Assembly: GCA_015059105.1 (NCBI GenBank)
Contig: SVBB01000015.1
Coordinates: 1-37,304, forward strand
From: Erysipelotrichaceae bacterium
GTDB lineage: Bacteria; Bacillota_I; Bacilli_A; RFN20; CAG-826
Length of the DNA: 37,304 bases
Direction: 5' to 3'
In this document: one piece after another, positions 27,342-35,462 of the stretch
How the letters are laid out: every line of letters starts with the position of its first letter
Numbering within the stretch: the stretch's first letter is position 1
Notes under the pieces: model-generated
Databases searched by the model: none
Told to the model about the DNA's origin: nothing
The model's input: only the letters and a program-made list of their open reading frames with translations
Position numbers and translations under genes: made by a program

Positions 27342-28484
27342 ATGAAAAGAGAAGATATCGTTGGCTTTCTAGTCTATCTCATCATCTTTGCGTTCGCGAT
27401 TGTGTTTGGACTTCTCGTCCTTAGAGAACACGCGAGTCATGCGGGATTAGATACTGGTATTTATTTGCTCTACATCTTAGGGGCAATCGCTAGTGGGGTC
27501 ATCTTCAATTCGATTTTGTTTGAATTAGGCCATGTTTTAGGCGCAAAGGTTGGAGGATATAAAATTTTATCCGTCAACGTCCTTGGCTTCATGTTTTTAT
27601 TCGATGGAAGTGGTAAGAAATTCAGATTTAAAAACTATGATGGTTTAACTGGTGAAACAAAAATCGCACCTGTTGAAGGTAAGAAAAATAATCCAAACCC
27701 ATATTTGATATTTGGTTCGTTGTTGTTTGCAATCGAAGCAGTGGGTATCGTCATCGCTTTTATAACCCTTAATGGGGCAGAACGTTCTACATTTGAAAAG
27801 AACGTCGCGTATTTCCTTCTCGTTATCTTAGTCGTGGGAGTAATGATTCTTCTTTATAACATCATCCCTCTTAAATTAGATAGTATTAACGACGGTTATC
27901 GTTTAAGACTTATCTCTAACCCAAAGAACAAAGAAGCTTTTAATGAATTGCTACGCGTCGAGAGAGCGATTGAAAACGGCGAAACCGATGTCGAAATAAA
28001 AACATTTACAGAAATCACTAACTTCACCGCAGATTTAAACCTCAATAAAGTCTATCTCCTTTTAGACCAAGGTAAATTTTTAGAAGCAGAACCAATGTTG
28101 GATGATATTTTAAAAAGCGAAGATATCTCTGAACGTACATATATTCGCGCGAAAGCTCAAAAGATTTATATTCATTTAATGAATAATCCAATCGATGTCG
28201 CGAAAGAATTCTATGATAAAGAAGTTCCAATGAGCGAAAGAAGAGAATTAAGTGAAGATATCTCTATGGTCTCTATTCGCGCATATATCCTCATGAGTGG
28301 TCTTCTCGATGATTCTGAAAGCGAGACTATGCGCGCGGTTAACAACGTTTTAAAAGCATATAAAAGGACTTCTAAGAATCGTCAGAAATTTGAACTGAAA
28401 CTCTATAATGAAGCCCTTAATAAAGTTATTGAGAAACACCCTAAGTGGGAACTCGAAGGATACATCCTCGAGGAGAAGAAATAA
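27342..28484 (+). CDS. M50 (site-2-protease)-like membrane protein with altered active site, plus C-terminal helical domain
   Basis: The 380 residues fall into two parts. The first 180 hold about four membrane helices. In helix 2 the sequence F60-E-L-G-H64 followed by VLGAKVGGY sits where M50 proteases have HExxH; the first histidine is phenylalanine (codon TTT, 27519-27521). The later NIIPLKLDSINDGYRL matches the second M50 motif N-x-x-P-x-x-x-x-DG and keeps an Asp (184). The protein is therefore probably not a working metalloprotease, or uses another ligand. The remaining 200 residues are charged and helical with TPR-like stretches (LNKVYLLLDQGKFLEAEPMLDDI), probably cytoplasmic. AAGGAG precedes the ATG. 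Its TAA abuts the stop codon of the convergent pmbA. Confidence 0.6.
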   Translation: MKREDIVGFLVYLIIFAFAIVFGLLVLREHASHAGLDTGIYLLYILGAIASGVIFNSILFELGHVLGAKVGGYKILSVNVLGFMFLFDGSGKKFRFKNYDGLTGETKIAPVEGKKNNPNPYLIFGSLLFAIEAVGIVIAFITLNGAERSTFEKNVAYFLLVILVVGVMILLYNIIPLKLDSINDGYRLRLISNPKNKEAFNELLRVERAIENGETDVEIKTFTEITNFTADLNLNKVYLLLDQGKFLEAEPMLDDILKSEDISERTYIRAKAQKIYIHLMNNPIDVAKEFYDKEVPMSERRELSEDISMVSIRAYILMSGLLDDSESETMRAVNNVLKAYKRTSKNRQKFELKLYNEALNKVIEKHPKWELEGYILEEKK

Positions 28485-29810
28485 TTACTTTCCTCCGATA
28501 GATAATTTCTTCACAAGAACACTTGGACATTCGACAGCAGAAGAGAAGACTTTGCTATCATTAGATAATTCAATAATGTTCTCAAATAATTTCATAAGAT
28601 TGCCCGAGACAGTAATAACGTCTAGCGGGTGATCTTTTTTCCCGTCCTTGATGAGGAAACCACTTGATTGAAGAGAGAAATTTCCAGTTTGTGGATCTAG
28701 CCCAGCGTGGAGTCCATTTATCTCAGTGATATAGACACCGTTACCAACTTTGTTAAACATTTCTTCTAAAGTGATTTTGCCTGGTTTCATACGTAAAAAC
28801 ACTGGCGAAACCCCGCTTTTTGCAGCAGAGCCAAAACCATTTCCTGTTGATTCTACTCCATCTTTCGCGGCAGTTGTTAAGTTGTATAAATATGTTTGTA
28901 AAACACCGTTTTTGATAATTGGTTTGTTATATGTTGCAACCCCTTCATTATCAAAGCTTCTCGCGAATAAAGTTTTCGCAAGTGGGAGGTCTTCAATAGT
29001 AACTTTTTTAGAAGCAATCTTTTGTCCCAATTTACCGATGAATAAAGATGTTTTCTTTTGTACTTCTTCAGCATCGGCAGAAGAGATATAAGCGTTGATT
29101 AAAGAGGCAAAAGCATCTCTATCAAAAACAACTGGGTAATCCGCGGATTTACATGCTTCTCCACCGAGTTGAGAAACCGTATTATCAACTGCTTCTTTCG
29201 CGAGTTCTTCAATGTTTAATTTGCTGTAGTCGTTATCAAAAACAAAGGACCCGTTACTTTTAACTTCTTCGCCGTTTTTGGCAACTACTCCCGCGTACAT
29301 GAAGAAGCTATTGTTCTTTTGAGAGAGTTTTAATCCATTGGAATTGAGGATGGTAAAGGTAGAGTTAGATTCTTCATAGGCAATCGTACTCACTTCTATC
29401 ACTCTGTTATCTAGTTCCTTGATTAGTTTTTCAAGTTTTAAAGCGTCTTGGACTTTTCTATCTTCTGGAATGTCTTTTAATTGTTTGTTCACAGTGTTAA
29501 CTTTCTTATATTTTGGAGAACCAGGGAAGATGAATACTGGGTCGTCATTTTCAATGACTTTCGCATTCTTTACGATTTCATCCACGAGGAACTTGGCCTT
29601 TTCTCTATTAAACACATCGCAAGAGGCTGATCCCGCTTTACCATTGATTAATCCTCTAGCAGAGATGGAATAACCGTTATTTACTTCATATTGATCAATT
29701 TCACTATGAAACAAAGAAAAACCAAAACTATAAGATTCGCTGATTGTTAATTCGCATTCTTCTATGCCTGCTTCTTTTGCAAGCTTGAAGAAGATATCAT
29801 ATTTACTCAT
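28485..29810 (-). CDS. pmbA: TldE/PmbA-family protein (TldD partner)
   Basis: In TldD/TldE peptidases this is the non-catalytic partner forming the heterodimer with TldD; the pair trims small unfolded or modified peptides in other bacteria. The 441 residues show the family N terminus (ECELTISESYSFGFSLFHSEID) and the C-terminal glycine-rich region GNFSLQSSGFLIKDGK with DVITVSGNLMKLF. No HExxxH motif is present, as expected for TldE. Its start overlaps the tldD stop as ATGA, so the two are co-translated. The gene ends with its stop codon touching that of the convergent M50-like gene, with no terminator between. Confidence 0.93.
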   Translation of the reverse strand: MSKYDIFFKLAKEAGIEECELTISESYSFGFSLFHSEIDQYEVNNGYSISARGLINGKAGSASCDVFNREKAKFLVDEIVKNAKVIENDDPVFIFPGSPKYKKVNTVNKQLKDIPEDRKVQDALKLEKLIKELDNRVIEVSTIAYEESNSTFTILNSNGLKLSQKNNSFFMYAGVVAKNGEEVKSNGSFVFDNDYSKLNIEELAKEAVDNTVSQLGGEACKSADYPVVFDRDAFASLINAYISSADAEEVQKKTSLFIGKLGQKIASKKVTIEDLPLAKTLFARSFDNEGVATYNKPIIKNGVLQTYLYNLTTAAKDGVESTGNGFGSAAKSGVSPVFLRMKPGKITLEEMFNKVGNGVYITEINGLHAGLDPQTGNFSLQSSGFLIKDGKKDHPLDVITVSGNLMKLFENIIELSNDSKVFSSAVECPSVLVKKLSIGGK

Positions 29811-31207
29811 TTAAGTTCCCCTCCTCTACCACCAACGGTGATTTCGCTGATACGAAGTGTTGGTTGGCCAACGTTTGTGCGAATAGAACCAGATGCGGCA
29901 CCACACATGCCTTGGCCTAATTCTAAATCATTCGCGACCATATCGATCTTTTCCAAGATTTCATGACCTTTTCCAACGAGAGTTGCTCCTTTAACAGGTT
30001 CACAAATCTTGCCGTCCCTAATGATATATGCTTCTGAACAGCCAAAGTTAAATTCAGAAGTAGACGGATCGACGGAACCACCTTTGAAACTAACCGCATA
30101 TAAACCGAGTTTAGTCGCAGCGATGATTTCTTCTTTAGTGGATTTTCCGTTACAGATATATGTGTTGCTCATTCTGCTAGTTGGACAGTATCTATAATTT
30201 TGTCTACGGCAGGCTCCATTACCTTCACGATTGATTCTGCGACCATTGAAATCGTCAATCATATAATCGTTTAAGATGCCATTTTTAATTAGCAATCTTT
30301 TTTCTCCAGGATTACCTTCGTCGTCGATATCGATTGATCCCCACGCGCCTGGAATAGTGGAGTCATCAACTGCTGAAACAACATCAGAAGCAATCTTTTG
30401 ACCAATCTTGCCAGCAAATGGTGACAATCCTTTTGAAACAGCAGAGGCTTCAAGTGGGTGACCACATGCTTCATGGAAGAGGACACCACCCCATCCATTA
30501 CCGATAACAACAGGCATTTTTCCACTTGGACATTCTTTCGCTGTTAGCATTAATAATGCCTTTTCTGCAGTGGTTTTTGCGACTTCTCTGACATTTAGTT
30601 TGTCAGTAAAGAAGTTATATCCAACTTGAGTTCCTGGGCCTTCAAACGCTGTTTCAATGCCGTTTTCATCCGCGCAAACAACAATGAAATAGATGCGTCC
30701 AAATTCTGTCGCTCTTTTGAATGTTTTACCTTTGGAGTTATAGACTTGGACAAAACGATGGTTGCTACTAAACATCGCTTGAGTTCTCACGATGCGTGGG
30801 TCATTCAATTTGCTAATCTCATCTAAGCCTTCTTTTAGATAAGCAATTTTCTCTTCGCGAGAATGGTTATCATAACTATCAGTGATTGGGTTGCGGTTTT
30901 TGCATTTTACATCCTTAAAATTTGTAACTGTTAAAACTCTTTCCCCATTAAAAGATTTTGCAAGAGATAAAGCGTGTTTGATAAGTCCCGCTTTTGTTAA
31001 ATTGTTGGTGTATCCATATATAGAACGATTATCTTTTAATAATCTTAAGCCCACTCCACACATAGAACTAGATGTGGAGATACCTACTTTGCCGTTTTCA
31101 ATGCCCAATGTGTTCGCATGAGAATCTTCAAAAAATATCTCTGCGTAATCAGCACCTGTAGATAAACCGGCATTTAAAACTTCGATTGCTACTTTTTTAC
31201 TAATCAT
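29807..31207 (-). CDS. tldD: TldD metallopeptidase
   Basis: Catalytic subunit of the TldD/TldE peptidase. From the ATG at 31207 (AGGAG upstream, family start MISKKVAIEVLNAG) it has 466 residues; 25 further codons are open upstream but carry no ribosome site. The zinc motif H245-EACG-H250 lies in GWGGVLFHEACGHPLEAS. Other family elements are GAWGSIDIDDEGNPG and the C-terminal MCGAASGSIRTNVGQPTLR. The pair tldD-pmbA runs against the direction of replication, unlike its neighbours on this arm. Its promoter probably lies in the AT-rich gap shared with rpmE, but no strong minus-strand promoter was seen. Confidence 0.95.
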   Translation of the reverse strand: MISKKVAIEVLNAGLSTGADYAEIFFEDSHANTLGIENGKVGISTSSSMCGVGLRLLKDNRSIYGYTNNLTKAGLIKHALSLAKSFNGERVLTVTNFKDVKCKNRNPITDSYDNHSREEKIAYLKEGLDEISKLNDPRIVRTQAMFSSNHRFVQVYNSKGKTFKRATEFGRIYFIVVCADENGIETAFEGPGTQVGYNFFTDKLNVREVAKTTAEKALLMLTAKECPSGKMPVVIGNGWGGVLFHEACGHPLEASAVSKGLSPFAGKIGQKIASDVVSAVDDSTIPGAWGSIDIDDEGNPGEKRLLIKNGILNDYMIDDFNGRRINREGNGACRRQNYRYCPTSRMSNTYICNGKSTKEEIIAATKLGLYAVSFKGGSVDPSTSEFNFGCSEAYIIRDGKICEPVKGATLVGKGHEILEKIDMVANDLELGQGMCGAASGSIRTNVGQPTLRISEITVGGRGGELK

Positions 31208-31347
31208 AGTAACTCTCCTTTCACTTTTGAAAAAATAATATCTATTATTAACGACATTTTCAACTTTCACACATAGAAACAATTATCTTTCTATCAATTC
31301 AACTACTTGTGGAATCAATAAAAATTAACCTTAATTTAAATATTTGT

Positions 31348-31376
31348 TTGTAAAAATATAAATATATTGTTATTAT
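31348..31376 (+). promoter_or_regulatory. Promoter of rpmE
   Basis: TTGTAA (31348-31353), 17 bases, then TATTAT (31371-31376). The predicted start near 31383 leaves a leader of about 45 bases that contains the AAGGAG at 31415-31420. Confidence 0.6.
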
Positions 31377-31428
31377 CATTAGGCAACTTACTTTGATTAC
31401 CAAAATCAAGGCGGAAGGAGAAATAGTC

Positions 31429-31650
31429 ATGAAAAAAGGAATTCACCCAGAATACCACCGTACAAAAGTCACATGCATTAGCTGTGGTGCAACATTCGAA
31501 ACTGGTTCAACATTAAAAGAAATTAAAGTTGATACTTGTTCAAACTGCCACCCATTCTACACTGGCAAACAACGTTATGTGCAAGCTGATGGTAGAATCG
31601 ACAGATTCAATCGTAAGTACGGACTTGATAAAAAACAAGAAAACAAATAA
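31429..31650 (+). CDS. rpmE: 50S ribosomal protein L31, zinc-binding form
   Basis: A 73-residue ribosomal protein starting [20 protein letters not shown] and containing [15 protein letters not shown], the L31 hallmark. Two CxxC pairs (Cys16/Cys19 and Cys37/Cys40) show the zinc-binding C+ type, which in many bacteria is exchanged for a zinc-free paralogue when zinc is scarce; none is seen in this window. The ATG is nine bases after AAGGAG. An upstream in-frame extension of 12 codons from 31393 has no ribosome site. It has its own promoter and terminator. Confidence 0.97.
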   Translation: MKKGIHPEYHRTKVTCISCGATFETGSTLKEIKVDTCSNCHPFYTGKQRYVQADGRIDRFNRKYGLDKKQENK

Positions 31651-31659
31651 GAAACCAAG

Positions 31660-31685
31660 ACCTTCCAAATGGAAGGTTTTTTATT
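31660..31685 (+). terminator. Terminator after rpmE
   Basis: ACCTTCC (31660-31666) / GGAAGGT (31671-31677), loop AAAT, followed by six T. Its T tract overlaps the -35 of the next promoter. Confidence 0.9.
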
Positions 31686-31711
31686 GCCACTTTCTCTAAA
31701 TGGGGTATAAT
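31684..31711 (+). promoter_or_regulatory. Promoter of the six-helix membrane protein gene
   Basis: TTGCCA (31684-31689), 16 bases, perfect TATAAT (31706-31711). It follows the rpmE terminator without a gap. Confidence 0.75.
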
Positions 31712-31737
31712 CTCTATCGGAAAGGAAATGTTACAAA

Positions 31738-32253
31738 ATGAAAAATATTGATGTTACTAAAGTAATTTCTGGTATTGTTGCGGTTGTCGTTGGTATTTTA
31801 ATCGCTGTTTTAGGAATTGGCGATGTGATGAACACATACTTAGCAATTTTAGCGATTATCAGTGGTAGTATTTTACTCCTTCTCGGTTGCTATACTTTAT
31901 ACTCTAAGAAAGTCTTACCATTACCTCCATTAGCCCTTGGTGGCGCATTAATCGCAATCGGTGTTGGTGTATTTACAAATTACATCTCATTTGAAGTTCT
32001 CATCTGGATTTTAGTATTCTCTTTATTTGGCGTTGGCAGTGCTCTTGTCGTATTCGGTATTTACATCCTCGTCAAACGTAACCCAGCCCTTGGAGTTGGA
32101 TTCATCGTTATCGGTGGTGGACTTATCGCTTTAGCGGCTTGCTACTTAGCATTTGGGGACTTCAGAAAAGTCTTCTGGATTATCGTCGGTATCTTAATCG
32201 CTGTTTCTGGCGCGTTAGATATCGTTTACGCCTTAGTCGAAAAGAAGAAATAG
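31738..32253 (+). CDS. Six-helix membrane protein, HdeD/DUF308-like
   Basis: The 171 residues are almost entirely hydrophobic, with six predicted membrane helices at about 8-27, 33-55, 61-81, 86-111, 117-138 and 144-166, separated by very short turns. Gly- and Ile-rich helices such as VISGIVAVVVGILIAVLGIG and WIIVGILIAVSGALDIVYA repeat the same pattern, suggesting internal duplication of a helix pair. This layout resembles HdeD/DUF308 membrane proteins, whose role outside acid resistance in Escherichia coli is unclear. It has its own promoter and terminator. AAGGAA is 12 bases before the ATG, longer than usual. Function cannot be stated. Confidence 0.7.
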   Translation: MKNIDVTKVISGIVAVVVGILIAVLGIGDVMNTYLAILAIISGSILLLLGCYTLYSKKVLPLPPLALGGALIAIGVGVFTNYISFEVLIWILVFSLFGVGSALVVFGIYILVKRNPALGVGFIVIGGGLIALAACYLAFGDFRKVFWIIVGILIAVSGALDIVYALVEKKK

Positions 32254-32273
32254 TCGTTCAGAAAGATATAAAG

Positions 32274-32305
32274 ATAGAGGTTATATTGACCTCTATTTTT
32301 ATTTT
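32274..32305 (+). terminator. Terminator after the six-helix protein gene
   Basis: ATAGAGGT (32274-32281 with one end mismatch allowed) pairs with ACCTCTAT (32289-32296), loop TATATTG, followed by TTTTATTTT. The hairpin contains the -35 of metG. Confidence 0.85.
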
Positions 32306-32313
32306 GTTACAAT
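32286..32313 (+). promoter_or_regulatory. Promoter of metG
   Basis: TTGACC (32286-32291), 16 bases, TACAAT (32308-32313). The -35 lies in the 3' arm and loop of the preceding terminator hairpin. Confidence 0.65.
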
Positions 32314-32343
32314 AATATCAGCTATTAAGGAGGCTCATTTGCC

Positions 32344-33939
32344 ATGGAAAAGAAAAGATTTTATTTTACCACCCCGATTTATTACCCAAGTGCAAAGCTA
32401 CACATCGGTCATGCTTACTGCACTGTTTTAACTGATGTTCTCGCGAGAAACAAACGCCTAAGAGGGTATGAGTGTTATTTCCTCACTGGCGCGGATGAAC
32501 ACGGACAAAAGATTGAAGAAAATGCTGCTAAAGCTGGCAAGACACCACAACAATTCGTCGATGATATCGTAAAAGGATTCCATAAATTATGGGATTTATT
32601 AAAGATTTCTAATGATGACTTTATTAGAACAACGCAAGAAAGACATACAAAAGTAGTCCAAGATGTCTTTTCAAAAATGCTCAAACAAGAAGATATTTAT
32701 CTCGGGGAATACAAAGGTTGGTACTGTACCCCATGTGAATCTTTCTGGACAGATACGCAAGTTGGCCCAGACCACATCTGCCCTGATTGTGGTAGGCCAG
32801 TTCAAAGAGCGTCAGAAGAAGCATATTTCTTTAAAACTAACAAATACTTAAACCAACTCCTCAAATTCTATGACGAGAATCCAAAATTCTTAGTCCCAGA
32901 ATCACGTAAAAATGAAATGATTAATACGTTCATCAAACCGGGACTAGAAGATTTATGTGTTTCTAGAACTTCTTTTACTTGGGGTGTCCCAATTAGAGAA
33001 AACCCAAAACATGTTGTCTATGTTTGGCTAGATGCGTTAACTAACTATATCACCGCGTTAGGCTATGATAGCGATCATCCAGAATTATTCAACAAGTTCT
33101 GGCAAGACCCTGAATGTGAAATCGTCCATATCTTAGGCGCGGATATCACGCGCTTCCACGCGATTTATTGGCCAATGTTCTTAGAAGCTCTTAATTTAAG
33201 GAAACCAGATAGAGAATTTGTTCACGGTTTATTGATGATGAGAGATAGTAAGATGTCAAAATCAAAAGGTAACGTTGTAGACCCTTATCCACTCGTGGAA
33301 AGATACGGTGTTGATGCGGTTAGATATTACCTCACTCGTGAAGTAGTGTTCGGCTCTGATGGTTCTTTCACTCCCGAACAATTCGTGGAGAGAATCAATG
33401 CCGACTTAGCAAATTCCTTTGGCAACTTGTTAAACAGAACTATTGGTATGATGAATAAATACTTTGATGGTGTCATCCCAGAATATAAAGGCAGGATCAA
33501 CGAACAAGATGGTGAGTTAGAATCGTTCATCAAAACATGCATCTCTGGATATGAAAACGCTTTTGATGATTTAAGAGTTACTGAAGCAATTACTAATGTT
33601 AACGAAATCGTCAATAGAGCGAACAAATATATCGACGAAACCACCCCATGGGTTTTAGCAAAAGATGAATCTAAAAAAGAGAATCTTGCCAGTGTGATGA
33701 ACCACCTTGCTAATTCGATCTTCATCGCTGCAACACTTTATAAACCAGTGTTGGTGGAAGCTTCTGATAAAGCTTTAGACCAACTCAATGTTCCAAGTGA
33801 ATTAAGAGATTATAAAAACATCAACAACTTTGGCTGTGTCGGTGGTGTTAAGGTCAACGCTGCTGAACCATTATTCCCAAGACTTGATCCAAAAATTGAA
33901 GTTCCATTCATCGCTGGATTAATGAACGGAAATAATTAA
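32344..33939 (+). CDS. metG: Methionine--tRNA ligase, short form
   Basis: Charges initiator and elongator tRNA-Met. The class I core is clear: the HIGH motif as HIGHAY, TGADEHGQKIEENA, a zinc knob CTPCESFW ... CPDCGRP with two CxxC pairs, WLDALTNYITALGY, and the KMSKS motif in DSKMSKSKGNVVDPY. The 531 residues end shortly after the anticodon-binding helices (PLFPRLDPKIEVPF), so the C-terminal tRNA-binding (EMAPII-like) domain of Bacillus MetG is absent. AAGGAGG lies about 10 bases before the ATG. It is monocistronic by its own promoter and terminator. Confidence 0.97.
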   Translation: MEKKRFYFTTPIYYPSAKLHIGHAYCTVLTDVLARNKRLRGYECYFLTGADEHGQKIEENAAKAGKTPQQFVDDIVKGFHKLWDLLKISNDDFIRTTQERHTKVVQDVFSKMLKQEDIYLGEYKGWYCTPCESFWTDTQVGPDHICPDCGRPVQRASEEAYFFKTNKYLNQLLKFYDENPKFLVPESRKNEMINTFIKPGLEDLCVSRTSFTWGVPIRENPKHVVYVWLDALTNYITALGYDSDHPELFNKFWQDPECEIVHILGADITRFHAIYWPMFLEALNLRKPDREFVHGLLMMRDSKMSKSKGNVVDPYPLVERYGVDAVRYYLTREVVFGSDGSFTPEQFVERINADLANSFGNLLNRTIGMMNKYFDGVIPEYKGRINEQDGELESFIKTCISGYENAFDDLRVTEAITNVNEIVNRANKYIDETTPWVLAKDESKKENLASVMNHLANSIFIAATLYKPVLVEASDKALDQLNVPSELRDYKNINNFGCVGGVKVNAAEPLFPRLDPKIEVPFIAGLMNGNN

Positions 33940-33960
33940 AATATTGAAGTTTTACAAGGA

Positions 33961-33987
33961 AAAACGCGACAAAATCGCGTTTTTTTA
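33961..33987 (+). terminator. Terminator after metG
   Basis: ACGCGA (33964-33969) / TCGCGT (33975-33980), preceded by AAA and followed by seven T; loop CAAAA. Confidence 0.9.
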
Positions 33988-34058
33988 TATTGGTTTCCGC
34001 TGAATGTGTTTTTAAAATGATGAAAATATAGTTATATTTTGATAAAGTATCTTCTTGT

Positions 34059-35447
34059 ATGAAGGAAAAGATTCGTTTATCAGACCATTTCACTTTTAGA
34101 AAACTATTACGATTTACTATATCTCCAATTTTGATGATGCTTTTTACATCGATTTATTGGCAAGTAGATGGTTTCTTTATTTCCAATTTTGCAGGCAGTA
34201 ATGAATTTGCAGGTGTCAACCTCATCTTCCCAGTTGTGATGATTGTGGCGTGCCTTGGTTTTATGTTTGGTTCAGGTGGAGCGGCTTTAGTTGGTAAACG
34301 TCTTGGTGAAGGCGATGTTGATAAGGCTAATAAAACGTTCTCACTTATCACCTACACAACCTTTGTAGTCGGCATTATGTTCAGTATTATCTTTTTCTTT
34401 TTGGTGAGACCAATCGCGGAAGGATTTGCCCAATTAAACTCAGTACATACAACTGAAAGAATGATCGACGCGGCAACGATGTATGGTCGCATTATGATTG
34501 GCGGTGTTTCTTTATATATCATGCAAGGATATTTCCATCCCTTCTTCTCTGTTAATGAAAAGAGTTTCACAGGGTTCTTATTTACCTTGGTTAGTGGGCT
34601 TACCAATATGCTTTTAGATTATTTATTAATTGGGGTGTTTAAACTCGGTGTGGTAGGTGCGGCAAGCGCATCATTAGCAGGAATGTTTATCTCTGCAGTT
34701 GGACCATATTTATATTTTAGATTTAATAAGAATAATTTAATTAGATTAGGCAGACCATTCTGGCATCCTAAAGATATCCTTAAGAGTATGACAAACGGTA
34801 GTAGTGAATTCGTCACTAATGTGAGTGGTAGCATCGTTAATATCGTATTTAATATTCAACTTCTTAAATATATAGGCGAAGATGGTGTTTCTGCATATGG
34901 AGTTATCGCCTATGTTTCTTTCATCTTCTTCTCTTTATTCCTTGGTTATACGGTCGGCGTTGCTCCACTTATCGCCTATAACTTTGGTAGCAAGAATAAA
35001 GAAGAATTGTCTAATGTGTTATCAAAGAGTTTGTTTTTGGTCGCATGCACTGGAATAGTGATGAGCGTATTATCGTTCCTACTTGCTAAACCGCTTGCGA
35101 TGATATTTGTTAACAATTATCCAGATTTATTAGATTTAACTACGCATGCGATGAAGGTGATATCACCATGCTATTTCTTTGCAGGGTTTGCAATCTTCGG
35201 TTCTGCCTTCTTTACTTCACTTAACAATGGTTTAATAAGTGCGATGATATCATTCTGTAGAACACTTGTTTTCCAGATCATCTTTGTGTTCACCCTTCCG
35301 TTATTATGGCAAATAGATGGCATATGGCTATCTCTATTTTTCTCTGATGTATTAACAATGATTATTTCATTAGCGTGTATGTTTATTAAAAGAAACAAAT
35401 ACGGATATAGTTTGATTAACCCGTGGCGAACTCCAGTTGATAACTGA
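34059..35447 (+). CDS. MATE-family efflux transporter
   Basis: A 462-residue, 12-helix membrane transporter expected to export drugs or metabolites in exchange for Na+ or H+. The N-terminal MATE signature is visible: FTISPILMMLFTSIYWQVDGFFISNFAGSNEFAGVNL. GSGGAALVGKRLGEGD is the conserved loop after helix 2. The second half repeats the motif (GYTVGVAPLIAYNFGSKNKEEL), as expected of the internal pseudo-symmetry. No ribosome site precedes the ATG; TGATAAAGT at 34040-34048 could be an extended -10 for a near-leaderless mRNA. It is followed closely by the rRNA methyltransferase gene. Confidence 0.9.
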   Translation: MKEKIRLSDHFTFRKLLRFTISPILMMLFTSIYWQVDGFFISNFAGSNEFAGVNLIFPVVMIVACLGFMFGSGGAALVGKRLGEGDVDKANKTFSLITYTTFVVGIMFSIIFFFLVRPIAEGFAQLNSVHTTERMIDAATMYGRIMIGGVSLYIMQGYFHPFFSVNEKSFTGFLFTLVSGLTNMLLDYLLIGVFKLGVVGAASASLAGMFISAVGPYLYFRFNKNNLIRLGRPFWHPKDILKSMTNGSSEFVTNVSGSIVNIVFNIQLLKYIGEDGVSAYGVIAYVSFIFFSLFLGYTVGVAPLIAYNFGSKNKEELSNVLSKSLFLVACTGIVMSVLSFLLAKPLAMIFVNNYPDLLDLTTHAMKVISPCYFFAGFAIFGSAFFTSLNNGLISAMISFCRTLVFQIIFVFTLPLLWQIDGIWLSLFFSDVLTMIISLACMFIKRNKYGYSLINPWRTPVDN

Positions 35448-35453
35448 TACAAT
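35445..35453 (+). promoter_or_regulatory. Extended -10 promoter for the rRNA methyltransferase gene
   Basis: TGATACAAT overlaps the MATE stop codon (TGA). Nine bases separate it from the next ATG, so the transcript would begin at or within about three bases of the start codon. Confidence 0.5.
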
Positions 35454-35462
35454 ATTTTTGAT

